DNA of 64,000 nucleotides from Paracamarosporium sp. OC-R06-R3 (taxonomy: Eukaryota; Ascomycota; Dothideomycetes; Pleosporales; Didymosphaeriaceae), in contig JACVRA010000160.1 of the NCBI GenBank assembly GCA_019828545.1, positions 63,163-127,162 on the forward strand, in the 5' to 3' direction. A program made the translations under genes and the position numbers. Under the pieces are notes generated by a model, which was not told the DNA's origin, made no database searches, and worked only from the letters and a program-made list of their open reading frames with translations. This document shows, one piece after another, positions 1 through 10,186 of the stretch (positions are counted from its first letter, which is position 1; every line of letters begins with the position of its first letter).

Positions 1-637
1 CGCTGCAGGGCTGAAAGTCGAAGCCCTGATGGGTGATGCCCAGTGGGTTCTAGGCAAGACGACCGAAGACGGACCTACGCTTGAGCACGAGCTCGAGTGG
101 ATTAAGAAGTACCAGGCTAGTGCTTCGTCCGACGCCCAGCTTGCCGGTATCCATCTGGACGTCGAGCCATGGAGTCTGGATGACTTCGACTCGAACAAAG
201 CCGAATATGTCTCCTCGCTCGTCTCCATCGTCAGTCAAGTCAAAGAAACCGCCAAGCCACTCAACCTTCCCGTTGGCGCCGATCTTCCCTTTTGGGCCAA
301 CACTGTCGAGTGCGAGGATTCCACACTCGACACCTGCCTACTAGACAACCTAGACTCGATTACTTTCATGACCTACCGCAACACTGCCAACTCGCTCCTT
401 GGTATTGCCGACCCGGTCCTCAAGGCTGTCCACGACATCGATTCTTCGAAGCCAGTCTGGCTGTCGGTCGAGACAAGCGGTGAATGCTCTGATGTCGGCT
501 TGATTAGCTATGCGGGCAAGACCTTGAAGACCATGTTGAGTGATTTGGTTAAGGTAGAGACGAGCGCGAAGAAGACTGGGAGCTTTGCGGGCGTTGCTGT
601 GCACAGCTACAAGGACTTTTTGACTCTGAGCGGTTAG
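1..637 (+). CDS. TIM-barrel hydrolase-like protein, 3' part only
   Basis: The frame is already open at base 2, so the gene begins before the window; only about 211 C-terminal residues are seen and the stop is at 635-637. The fragment carries HLDVEPW, a strand end with an acidic pair typical of glycoside-hydrolase-like TIM barrels, followed by alternating strand-like segments (LPVGADLPFW, SITFMTYR, KPVWLSVET). The ATG at 29 is internal and not the likely start. No intron is needed in the visible part. The hydrolase class is inferred from the barrel-like pattern; the substrate cannot be told, and a non-catalytic barrel is possible. Confidence 0.6.
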   Translation, partial: AAGLKVEALMGDAQWVLGKTTEDGPTLEHELEWIKKYQASASSDAQLAGIHLDVEPWSLDDFDSNKAEYVSSLVSIVSQVKETAKPLNLPVGADLPFWANTVECEDSTLDTCLLDNLDSITFMTYRNTANSLLGIADPVLKAVHDIDSSKPVWLSVETSGECSDVGLISYAGKTLKTMLSDLVKVETSAKKTGSFAGVAVHSYKDFLTLSG

Positions 638-925
638 GCTCTGGACCTAACTTTTTCGTCGCCGCATCAGCAGGAGTGGATTGTTATACATGTTGCGTGC
701 GTACTGCGTACGGCGTATGTCACGAACATATCGATACGACTCTTGTCACGTTTTAACTGTTACGATTGATGCTATTTTACCGTTCATATACGACTTGCAA
801 ATAGTCGCTGTTCATATTGAGCAATTACATTTAGATTTCCAATGCTCAAGTATTCTTCATGACGCCCTTCTTCATACGATGTTCTTCTTGAATCATTTTC
901 CTAGTTCCTCCGCAATATCCATCGT

Positions 926-2184
926 TCACAATTCTTTCAACACATCTTCAATCTTCTGTCGACTTTCATCAATTGCGTCTTGGAAAAGCTTCAGCGCATC
1001 CTCCAATCTCGCTATACTCACAGCATCATGATTGATGGCTCTTTCTAGCTCCACTCCATTGTTCGCAAGATAGTCCACGTCGGTCCTCGCCAATTGTCCA
1101 TCCCATTCCGCTGAAGCGAGCGGGTCAATCTCCATCAGCTTCTTCAAGCGCTCCGGTGTCGGCCCAGGGCTCATATACACGTGAAGCGGTTTCGGCGTCC
1201 CAGCTCCAGGTTGCTTTGTGCCATCATAAGTGAGCTTTGATAGCGCTTCGATGCAAGTGTGCGATATGGTAGCAGAGTGACAGCCCATTTCGCCAGACGC
1301 CATCGCTTCTTTGGGTGAGAGGATGCTACGCTTATGAGTGCCCAGTATTAGAGTGGATGCGAGGATCTACCTTGCGTTCTTCAGTAGTGGTTGCTCCTTG
1401 CCCGTTTCCTTGTACAGTCTCCTGTACGTCTCAAGCATCTGCCAAATGCGCGCCGAGTTCGGATGCTGCGTAGCCGGGTCTCCAACATCCGGCCACAGAC
1501 TCGTATCACTGTGCGCGCGAACCTCTGCAGCCAGTCAGCTTATGGATATCAATACCCAAACTGGAATTAGAACTACCGTTTAGATAGGGGCTGATATATA
1601 GCATCCCCGCTTGGCTACATGCAATCGCCTGCGCAAGACTGAACACCGCCGTTCCCAGTGTGCGAATCCCTTCGGCTTCCAGGACCGGGGCTGCGTTCAA
1701 CGCCGGTCCTGTTGTAGGAATTTTGATGAAGAACTTCGTCTTCGGAATGCCCGCCTTTTCAAATTCGCGTGCGTACGCTCGTGCATGTTCCAAGACTGCT
1801 TGCGTATCGTACGCGTTGTGCGGGTTGATCTGCAACGCTACGCGACCCTTGATGTTGTCAATGTTTGCTTTGCACATGCCCACACAGATTCGGTTGTAGA
1901 TGGCGAGCCAGCCCTGGTCTTTGAGTTCTCTGGCAGCGTTCTCGACTAGGGATTTGTTGTCGGGATGGGACATTTGAACGTTGGCCCATATGTTGTTGCT
2001 TGTCATGTCGTTTGGGACGACGCCGAACTCGGTGGCCATGCGCTTTGAAAACGCCGGATCCATCCAGTCAACATCGACGTTCACTGCGCTGATCAGCCTT
2101 GATATCCTGTCAGGGAAGTAGACAGCCGGACTTACACTGCTCGTCCAGTTTCTGCAGCCATGTTTGATTCTGAGCACTTCCCAT
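926..2184 (-). CDS. Transaldolase
   Basis: Four exons: 2184-2136, 2083-1577, 1524-1371 and 1325-926 (introns of 52, 52 and 45 bp), giving 369 residues. Splicing yields an N-terminus MGSAQNQTWLQKLDEQ joined to LNVDVDWMDPAF, which reads as a fungal transaldolase. The Schiff-base lysine lies in FFIKIPTT; DMTSNN and the late SPYLN segment are also typical. Transaldolase moves a dihydroxyacetone unit between sugar phosphates in the cytosolic non-oxidative pentose phosphate pathway. The start at 2184 was chosen because it reaches the first donor in frame and lies about 85 bp downstream of a TATA-like box. The protein is somewhat longer than classical Tal1 and may be a divergent paralogue rather than the main housekeeping enzyme. 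Confidence 0.85.
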
Positions 2185-2268
2185 ATCGTCTCAACAAGGT
2201 AGTTGCACTTTTGAAAAGACCTGACGAAGCGGCGTCCTATTACCAAGAACTTGATTCGGTTGGCGATG

Positions 2269-2276
2269 TATTTATA
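2269..2276 (-). promoter_or_regulatory. TATA-like box upstream of transaldolase
   Basis: The minus strand reads TATAAATA about 85 bp upstream of the transaldolase start codon at 2184. Spacing and sequence suit a core promoter; no transcript data were available. Confidence 0.45.
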
Positions 2277-3223
2277 TCATGATGCTCGGAGCACAGTCAC
2301 CCGCATCACATGAGCTGTCGATTCTAAAAGCTGCATTGGCCGTGGCGGGGTTACGTGAGAGCCAGTCGAGTTTACGCGGGGATACAGCACGCACTAATGC
2401 GTCTGCGAGGTCCACCCAATGGACAATGCACACGCGTGTATTTTCCCCGGACAGGTTACGCTACTCGGCATACCTTCCCTTTGTCTTTTGGGTCCCACAC
2501 CTACCATTGACCATACTCTCAATTTGTTTGGGTTGGCAGTCGCCCTTTCGACGCCAGTAAGTGATCCTAGGCTTTGGATAAGGCAACCAGATCAGAAAGT
2601 GGGATGTTGCTTCCCATCTCAGAGCAACAATTTCACAAGGTTTCAAGACGACATGAATAATCATGAAAGGAATACATGTCAACCCACCGTTCTATTCGCT
2701 CAGCCTCAATGGCAGTTTGCAGGTTTGCCTTTATAGATGGGTGCAGCAATTGTTTCACCACCACGTGTATGCTATAATCCAAACCACCGTGACATATTTC
2801 GAAGATGACAATCCGAACTTAAACACATATGGTACTACAGACTGTTTAGATTCATCAGATGCACACGCCCAGACACCAAGCGCCTAAGCCGTTGAAACAT
2901 ATTGTTTGGTAATCCTCTGAAAATGTTTGCATGCAATCTCATTCGACCTCAATAGTCTAATCTAATGAAAAGGCAGACTAAAGCCTATGATAAACACACG
3001 CTGTAGTCGTTATACCTAAGGATTGGGGGTAGTGTTCCTATGATGTTCTCATTAGAACTGGAGCCGTACATGATTGCATTTACAAATAATGATCCATAAC
3101 CGCACACAAGCTGCATCGTGAAAACATAACATTGAGAGAATTTGTTATATTTTCAAACAAGCAATTAAGTACTACAGTGAAGCAACAAACGCATTCCGTT
3201 TCCACCCAACAACCCTTCTTGAA
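2277..3223. other. Intergenic, no confident gene
   Basis: Holds only weak open frames. One of 105 codons from 2419 and one of 74 codons from 2663 begin with ATG but show no family signature. No tRNA, repeat array or transposon remnant was recognised. Confidence 0.5.
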
Positions 3224-3230
3224 TATAAGA
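3224..3230 (+). promoter_or_regulatory. TATA-like box upstream of small gene
   Basis: TATAAGA lies about 72 bp upstream of the ATG at 3302, a plausible core promoter distance. Confidence 0.35.
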
Positions 3231-3301
3231 ATCGATCGTCCACTGTTATTTCTTCAATTAAAAAACTCCGTACCATCAATCAGACGCCTCGAACAGCAAC
3301 C

Positions 3302-3806
3302 ATGTCTACCGCTACGCACAACTTCGGCTATGCTATAGTGCGCGCCAATGTACCAGCTTGGAACTCCTTCAACATCATCTATGTATACCACTCTCTAGAG
3401 AACGCCCATTCGGCCATCACCCAATATGCCTCCAGCTCCGACTTCACCCCTGTGCCCTGCGAAGCGCCTAGCAGCATGCGCGAATTGGACGGTAGTATCC
3501 CGGAATGGTGGAAGAACTATACCTTGTTTGACGGAATTCGATTGGTTGGAAGTGTGTACATCGAGCGGGTCAAGATGGAAGACAAGTGTATTGGTGCATG
3601 GTGTTAGGTGTTGAACAATGGTATGTAATCGTACGATGACATGTATCAGAATACATCAAGCTAATTTTCTGTTGAGTACAGACGCTTGGCAGACATACTG
3701 TATGGGGAATACAAGAGGGGCATGTGGGGAATACGATTGGTTCATTTGGGTTTATTTGGAGAGTGATGACTTTCAATTCCTGCAACTGTCAGAGCCACTT
3801 GTCTAA
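3302..3806 (+). CDS. Small uncharacterised protein, frame interrupted by TAG
   Basis: The intact part from the ATG at 3302 to TAG at 3605-3607 encodes 101 residues. Thirteen bases after that stop comes a textbook intron, 3621-3681 (GTATGT donor, CTAAT branch point, ACAG acceptor). Splicing it joins the same frame to 3682-3806, which is protein-like (rich in W, Y, D and Q) and ends at TAA 3804-3806. Apart from the one TAG, exons 3302-3620 and 3682-3806 would make about 147 residues. No signal peptide, membrane segment or known motif is visible and I do not recognise the family. Possibilities are a nonsense allele, a genuine 101-residue protein with an intron in its 3' UTR, or an unseen extra intron (3554-3607 would fit the frame but lacks a branch point). 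Confidence 0.5.
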
Positions 3807-5416
3807 ATATGACGATCACGCTCTATCTCCGTTTGTCTTAATCATCGAACTTTTCATCTTCTTCACTTGGGTCAAGTCCAACTTTGCATAGCAGGCTTTC
3901 GTTCCGTTATCAGGCTCATAGCAAACCAAAATTGGTATTCATAGATATGTCTTGCAGATTTGCTTCCCCGTGATCATTTCTAATGTTGAATGGATAATTT
4001 TCATAGCCCTAAACTATTTCTCACTGGACTTTCTTCCTTCTTCTTTACCACGACAAAACTCCACATTCCCCTCTAAAACTCTCTGTCCCATCTTCTTGGC
4101 CTTTTCTCCAAGATCTCATATGTCCTTGCTCTTTCAACCCTTTGTCCGCACTGTGGTCTCAGCCTGTCTAGTGTCTCTGGGCAGAGATTTACCTCTGTTT
4201 CATCGATATCCTCTCCGCGGGGCTTGAACCAAGTCCGCTCGGACGTTTCTTCCCTGCAGAAGAGTGCAATGGACGCCCCCCTCCCCCCGGGGCGATTCTA
4301 ATCTTACAGTTGATACGACGACGCGATTCAGGCCTGTTATGTTAGATGTCTTGCGGAGATATGCGTTCGACTCTTCTTCTTCAAGGGCATTAAGGTCGTC
4401 GAGCACGTCATGGCTTGGTGTCAGATTGCGTAGATCGACGTGAAAGGAGATAGGTGTGGGGTAAGAGCTCTCAAATTCGATAGATCAAGCAGATTGGTTG
4501 AAACGCAGAAGCATGCAAAAAGTAATAAATGATGTCGAAAAAAAAAGAAAACAGAAACCCGCGACGAGAAGGCAATGTAGCAAGGCGAAGATTTCAATAA
4601 GTTCACTTGGAAGGATGGGACGCCGGACATCCAATTTATGGCAACACAAATCTGTATCACTCCTGAAAATGTCTAGCTGCGTCGATAAATCACGCACTTC
4701 CTGGCTACCATATCGAAGGAATGCTGTTAAAAATATGGATTGGATCGTTCATTCCATGCCATTTTCGTCATCACGCGCAAAGGCTAGTGTCGGATTAACA
4801 CTGCCTGGGAGGACAAGCTCCCAAGATTCGAAGTGTTGTAGAACGGAATTCACCACCTAGACAGCACAGATAGTTGCCATTGGGCTTCGCATTAAATTCT
4901 CTTCGTTAAGCCGCGGAGGGCTTTATGTGACGGCAAATTCGCTGCTTCAGCCCCAGATCTGATTTTGGGCGGGTGGAGATCCAGAGATCAGCTCTCGCTA
5001 AAGACGAACAGAAATTGACGAGCTATGCGTGCGCATTTCGTTCAACTCCGGACACCTGGCTGCATTTGATGAAGTAAAGAATGTTATCGCAGGTTGAACA
5101 TGATGTAGGTAGACGAACAGGAGGCGAGGTTGGGTCCTGGAAGGCCTGGTGCAAGTTGATACCACTAGCGCAAGCAGTTCTAATTATTAATCATTGAATT
5201 ACGTAGCGCATCTCATCGATGGATGTACCCTATTACCACCCGTTGTATATTATGAGTTGATATTAGGAAGTACCACCAGACAATACCGGCCGATTATCTG
5301 TGGAATCGGAGTAGTATCGTGTGTTGTAGAATATTGGACAAAGAGATAGATTCAAGCCCGTTTTTCGCGGTATCCCTCGGCAATCTTCCGTGGTTGCTCC
5401 GCTCGGACGGAACGGG
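3807..5416. other. Long intergenic region, no confident gene
   Basis: About 1.6 kb with no supported gene. A 120-codon open frame at 4498-4860 has a very basic composition and no family features, so it is left out. The last 100 bp contain the core promoter of the CoA-transferase. Confidence 0.5.
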
Positions 5417-5424
5417 TATATAAG
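5417..5424 (+). promoter_or_regulatory. TATA box of CoA-transferase gene
   Basis: TATATAAG lies 110 bp upstream of the start codon at 5534, and the leader between them has no other ATG in good context. Confidence 0.5.
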
Positions 5425-5533
5425 GCATAAAGGGCGCTGAAATTGTTGTTGAGAATTTTACATCAAACGTATTACAGTGCATTGCCCTTGCATACACTTT
5501 TGCAGATATTAATATAGAGCCACATCCAAAAAG

Positions 5534-7027
5534 ATGGATTTACCACCGCACGGGCAAAGAGAACGGCTACCAGATGCGATGGCTGAGATCCGACAGGAGT
5601 TTTCCACACTGGATTCAGTGGCGCATATTTGGCAAACACTTGGATTACCCGATGACGCTCTGAGATCGCTGAATCTCGTAGGGAACACCGAATTTCATGC
5701 TTCTTCGTTTAAGGTCGACCACCTTGCCCATGCTTCCATCGCACTCTCGGCGCTTGCAGCTTCCTTGATATGGTCTACTCGGATCAGCGAGGCAATGCCT
5801 ATGGTGTCGGTTGTTAAAGAGCATGCATGCGCTGAGTTCATTTCCGAACGACTATACACGTTGAACGGGGAACGTCTTATTTCTACACTAGGATCAATTG
5901 GGGGTCTACACAAGACCGTGGACGGGTACGTGCGAATACACGATGGCTTCCCGCACCACCGAATCAATGCCCTCAAACTTTTAGGTCTGCAAGAAAGCGC
6001 CAGCAGAGAAGAGGTCGCTGTCAGAACGTTAAACTGGAAATCAGTCGAACTTGAAAGAGCTGCATTCAAGAACAACGCTGTCATCGTGGCGCTGCGGTCC
6101 TTTGGTGAATGGGATGTCCTTCCTCAGGCGCAAGTCGTGGCGGATTTCCCCATCACATTACGAAACATTGCCACCAAAAATCCACCCACACCATCACGTT
6201 TGGATCCTGGAGCGAGAGAGTATTGTCTACAAGGTGTTCACGTTGTTGAACTGAGTCGCGTTATCGCTGCGCCGGTCGCTGGCAGAACGCTTGCAGCACA
6301 TGGCGCGGACGTGATCTGGGTGACATCGCAGACGCTACCAAATCAACCTGAGCTTGACATAGATATGGCGAGAGGAAAACGCACAGTACAACTCGACATT
6401 AAAAAACCCCAAGACAAAGCGCAATTCTTGGAACTCATACGCACCGCCGACGTCTTCCTGTCAAGCTATCGGCCAGGCAGTCTAGCAGCACAGGGTTTTT
6501 CATCGGAGGAGCTCGTCAGGGCCAATCCAAACCTGGTAGTCGCTACTTTAAATGCTTGGGGAGAGGAAGGTCCCTGGGCAGAAAACCGTGGATTTGATTC
6601 ACTTGTACAAGCAACATCCGGAATCAATGTCGCAGAGGCAGAACGATATGATGCGGGTGAGCCTTCGCGAGTTCTTCCTTGCCAAGCGCTGGATCACGGA
6701 TCTGGGTACCTCTTGGCAACTGGTATCATGGCTGCCTTATACAAGCGGACAATATATGGGGGCGCTTACGAGATCCATGTGTCACTCGCTGGCGTTATGA
6801 AATATTTACGGTCATTAGGCCAGGTTTCAAAAACCCCTTTGGCAAGGACCAGAATTACGAAGTTAGGGGAAGTCGAAAAGTATATGGAATCTCGCGTTAC
6901 CACGTTTGGGGACTTGAAGGCCATAAAACATTCAGCTTCCATCACTGGTGTTCGGGTAGGATATGAGATTATGCCGAAACCTCTCGGGAGTGATGAACCT
7001 GCCTGGCTCAGTAGTTTTGAGTTCTGA
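5534..7027 (+). CDS. Family III CoA-transferase (CaiB/BaiF type)
   Basis: An intronless 497-residue protein. From about residue 235 it matches the CaiB/BaiF fold: VVELSRVIAAPVAGRTLAAHGADVIWV is the N-terminal CoA-binding strand-helix, followed by DMARGKRTVQLDIK, TADVFLSSYRPG and GEEGPWAENRGFD. Asp387 in ALDHGSGY aligns with the catalytic aspartate that forms the acyl-aspartyl intermediate in formyl-CoA transferase. The first 230 residues look like a diverged second half of the fold, as in fungal two-lobed members. These enzymes move CoA between carboxylic acids or racemise acyl-CoAs; the acid used here cannot be told. No clear peroxisomal C-terminal signal is seen (the end is SSFEF). Confidence 0.85.
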   Translation: MDLPPHGQRERLPDAMAEIRQEFSTLDSVAHIWQTLGLPDDALRSLNLVGNTEFHASSFKVDHLAHASIALSALAASLIWSTRISEAMPMVSVVKEHACAEFISERLYTLNGERLISTLGSIGGLHKTVDGYVRIHDGFPHHRINALKLLGLQESASREEVAVRTLNWKSVELERAAFKNNAVIVALRSFGEWDVLPQAQVVADFPITLRNIATKNPPTPSRLDPGAREYCLQGVHVVELSRVIAAPVAGRTLAAHGADVIWVTSQTLPNQPELDIDMARGKRTVQLDIKKPQDKAQFLELIRTADVFLSSYRPGSLAAQGFSSEELVRANPNLVVATLNAWGEEGPWAENRGFDSLVQATSGINVAEAERYDAGEPSRVLPCQALDHGSGYLLATGIMAALYKRTIYGGAYEIHVSLAGVMKYLRSLGQVSKTPLARTRITKLGEVEKYMESRVTTFGDLKAIKHSASITGVRVGYEIMPKPLGSDEPAWLSSFEF

Positions 7028-7380
7028 GTAAAAGTTACTACTAAGCCATTCACGTTACCCTGCTATATTCGAGGTATCAAGTACTTTAAATCTGTTGCAA
7101 TCGGGAATGTATTATTTCTTGCGATTGAGAATCGCAAGGCAGTAATGACTCAAAGTGGCACTCTTTCGAATCAGCGCAGGATAAATTTAGGGCACAACCT
7201 AAGCATAATGCGGACAAGCGTTAATGAGCCATCGGGCCTTTACTTGTTCATGAAACAACCTTGATCTTGGCAGTCCTGAAGAATTGGGGTTCTATGGGGG
7301 CCAAAAGCTGCGCCATGACCTAGCTTTACCTTTCCTGTTGAACTTTCTTTCAACGTTCATTTCTCTTCGTTAAATTTCAG
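7028..7380. other. Intergenic spacer
   Basis: Contains the 3' end of the CoA-transferase transcript and the promoter of the membrane protein gene. Nothing else was recognised. Confidence 0.5.
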
Positions 7381-9295
7381 ATGTCTAGCGTAGAGCTTTT
7401 GCAGCGGTCCTCAGATGATGCGATACAGCGGAGTCCATATATTTCAGGGCCAAGGCTGGCAAAACGTAAAACCCAAAAGGGAGACGATAATGTAGACCAT
7501 GTCAAAGTTGGTACCAGGTCCAGAATGTGGAGTGCACCTGTCCAAATGATTATCTTTCTTGTCACTGGATTTGCAGCTGCTCTTGCACATTGTCTGTGTA
7601 GGTAACGTGGTCTATTACTTCTAGAAGTATATTGACCTCGTATCTAGATTACCGCTCTCTCATTGGTACGGCTGTCGATGTTCCCAATCGCGTCTCTCAA
7701 GAATGGAATATTCGAATCGGCACCGGACTGGCCTTTGCCGCCAAAACAAGTTGGACAGTAGCAATCCTCACATCTCAGGTACAGTACGTCTGGGCTACTA
7801 TCGAAAAGAAAAACATGCGTCCTAAAGACATCGATGCTGCGTTTTTAGCACCTACGGATATCATAAGCCTACTTCAACTGGATGTTTTTAGGAAGGCAAC
7901 TGTCGCTATGTTACTCGCACTGCTTGCCTGGGCATTGCCGATATCCGCGATGATTACACCATCTACTTTGACCGTAACGAATCGAACTTCAGCCAAGACG
8001 ATCCCGAGCACGGTGCCAAAAGTTGACTTTGCTGATTATCCAAGATGGGCTCGAATGCACGCTACCGGAAACTATTCCTCATGTTTAATTGAGTATCATC
8101 AAGGCGGTGATTGCAATAGTAGGCAACGTCCTCGAGACACACAGATGATGCTATACGAGGATCCTAGTCCGCAAATTGCCATCCATGTTGTAGCTAGTGC
8201 GACTTCCGGAAAAATCGAACCAATGAACCCTGAATATGTCAACTCTACTTTTTCACTCGAGTTCAATGGGCCCTCAATCCGCTGTCGGAATGCCACAGAA
8301 AGGCGGGAAGAATTCAGAGCCATTAAAGGGTTGACAGGGAATACCCGATATGAAGCTTTCATACCAGTCACTAATAAAGCCGGTCAAACGATTGCTTTGG
8401 AATCAAATGGCACTAGGCGCCTTGGACACGGTCTCGAGTTATGGATGGTGACTGATTCTGGTGTGTTTTCTACATCAGATCAGAAGTATCGGGTGAAAGA
8501 AGCCTATATCTGCACTATGTACAATGCGTCGTACGTGGTCAACGCAACTTTCCGAGACGGACAACAATACTTGGACGCAAACGTAAAACCATTTGAACCT
8601 GTCAAATGGCAGGCCGCTTCAAAAGTCAAAGGCAAGATGATCCTCGACGAGCCAGATCCATCTCATCCGCCACTCCCGGTTGTCATTGATACAAATGTTC
8701 AACGATTTGCTTACCAAGGAATTTGGCTGGGATTGATGGATCAACTTTCGGAGTTAGAAGCTGTCCAGAGAACCCGTGTCATTGGAGCGAAAGAATTTGC
8801 TGGTGATTTCCAGAACATGGATTCCTACAACATTCGGGGCTATGGAGGTGGCAGCCAGCCGTTCAAAAGTAATAAGACTATCACCGAGTTGATAGAACAG
8901 CTGAGTGACAATGTTACCTTATCTCTCCTAGCTACAGACGCTTTCTTGTAAGTCTGCCGTGAGTCTCTCCCTCCTGTAGTTGGGTACTAACCTGTTCTAG
9001 ACAAACGAAGGGCACATTGACAAACATCACTGTCTTCGAGAACATTAACATATACAGCTTCAACCAAGAAGCACTTTTTGTGTCGTATGGTATAGCGCTA
9101 TTCCTTACCGTTGTGGCAGTTTTCATTGGTATTATAGCATACCGTAAGAATGGTGGATCTCGGAGTTTCGCATATTCCGCGCTCGTAGAGAGTTTTCAAG
9201 AAGAGCGGTTGGAACTTAGGACTTCACGTGCCGAGGAAGCCTACTCCGCGATGACCGTAAAACATTTCCGGAGGTTGACCCGCGATCAAACTTAA
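7381..9295 (+). CDS. Four-pass membrane protein with large exoplasmic domain
   Basis: Three exons, 7381-7597, 7648-8947 and 9001-9295 (introns of 50 and 53 bp), give 603 residues. Splicing joins AHCL to YYRSLIG and DAFL to QTKGT without a frame break. Membrane spans are predicted near residues 50-75, 95-120 and 170-195, with a last one close to the C-terminus (YGIALFLTVVAVFIGIIAY). Between spans 3 and 4 lies a domain of about 350 residues with several N-x-S/T sites and cysteines, consistent with a glycosylated luminal or extracellular region. The layout matches a large uncharacterised family in Dothideomycetes, some of whose members carry unrelated enzyme names in databases. No catalytic motif is visible and the function is unknown. 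Confidence 0.75.
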
Positions 9296-10186
9296 TATTT
9301 TGCTGCTGGATGGTTAAGCTTCTTAGTATTGGATTTTAGGGCAGTTAAAACCCCGCTAGAGAACCAGAGGTTTAGCATGTGCTCGAAAGAACGCCAGATG
9401 AACGCCAGTAACAAAGCGATATGGCACTTCACTGCCCTCGCGCCTGGAGGATGTGGACTCGTCGCAGTTATAGGTAACATGAGGGCAATAGGTTGAAAAT
9501 AGATATCAAGATACATATGAGTGTTTCCAAGAATGTGTTGGATAGGCTGTTAAAAGAGAAGCTGCTTTACCGTCAAGCAAGTGTACAAGGCGTACAACAC
9601 CAGTACATAGATTTATCGCTACGCTTGGTTTTGATATTATTTAGTAACTATAGGCTAGTATGTTGCCCCTAGATGGATAATTAGTATCCGATGATCTCGA
9701 GAAGTCTGTCTACCAAGTAGATTATGAAAGGATGGCGCTATATATTACGAAGACTAGGCGCATCATAGTTTGAACCCATCGAGCAGCGTCCTAGACACAC
9801 GACACTCATTTTCTAGCGTACACGGTGGGGCCTGAGTGATGGGTAAGGTCCGTGTTCAAGTGAATGCAGTGCGGTACCTGCATTAGCGCGATTAGCGTAG
9901 AATTTGTGCGTTTAATGCTCTGAAGTAACCTTATAGTTATGAGACACAATAGCTTCGACTATTTACTAACCCTGTAAGCCGTACCGTTAGCATTGGCATT
10001 GGGTCAATGAAACGTCGTTCAAGCTTCAGAGTGCTCCGTGTTCCTAGACACTGACGTCATCGATCCGTACATATTTCACCTGCCACGAACGCCGCACGCG
10101 GAAAATAACCATCAAACAACAGCTTCAACCAACTTCCCAATACACTTCCCGAAAGAACAGTAATCCAGCGGCGAAGAAGAATCACC
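9296..10186. other. Intergenic region
   Basis: About 0.9 kb of mixed, partly AT-rich sequence. No gene, RNA or repeat was recognised; it should include the promoter of the kelch-type gene. Confidence 0.5.

Noticed and set aside
2419..2887. Overlapping open frames of 105 and 74 codons
   Set aside because: Both begin with ATG but overlap in different frames, and neither shows motifs or splice partners.
3552..3607. Possible intron removing the TAG of the small gene
   Set aside because: Donor GTGTAC keeps frame, but there is no branch point and the removed sequence reads like coding exon.
4498..4860. 120-codon open frame, plus strand
   Set aside because: Very Lys/Ser/Arg-rich, no start context, intron signals or family features; likely chance.
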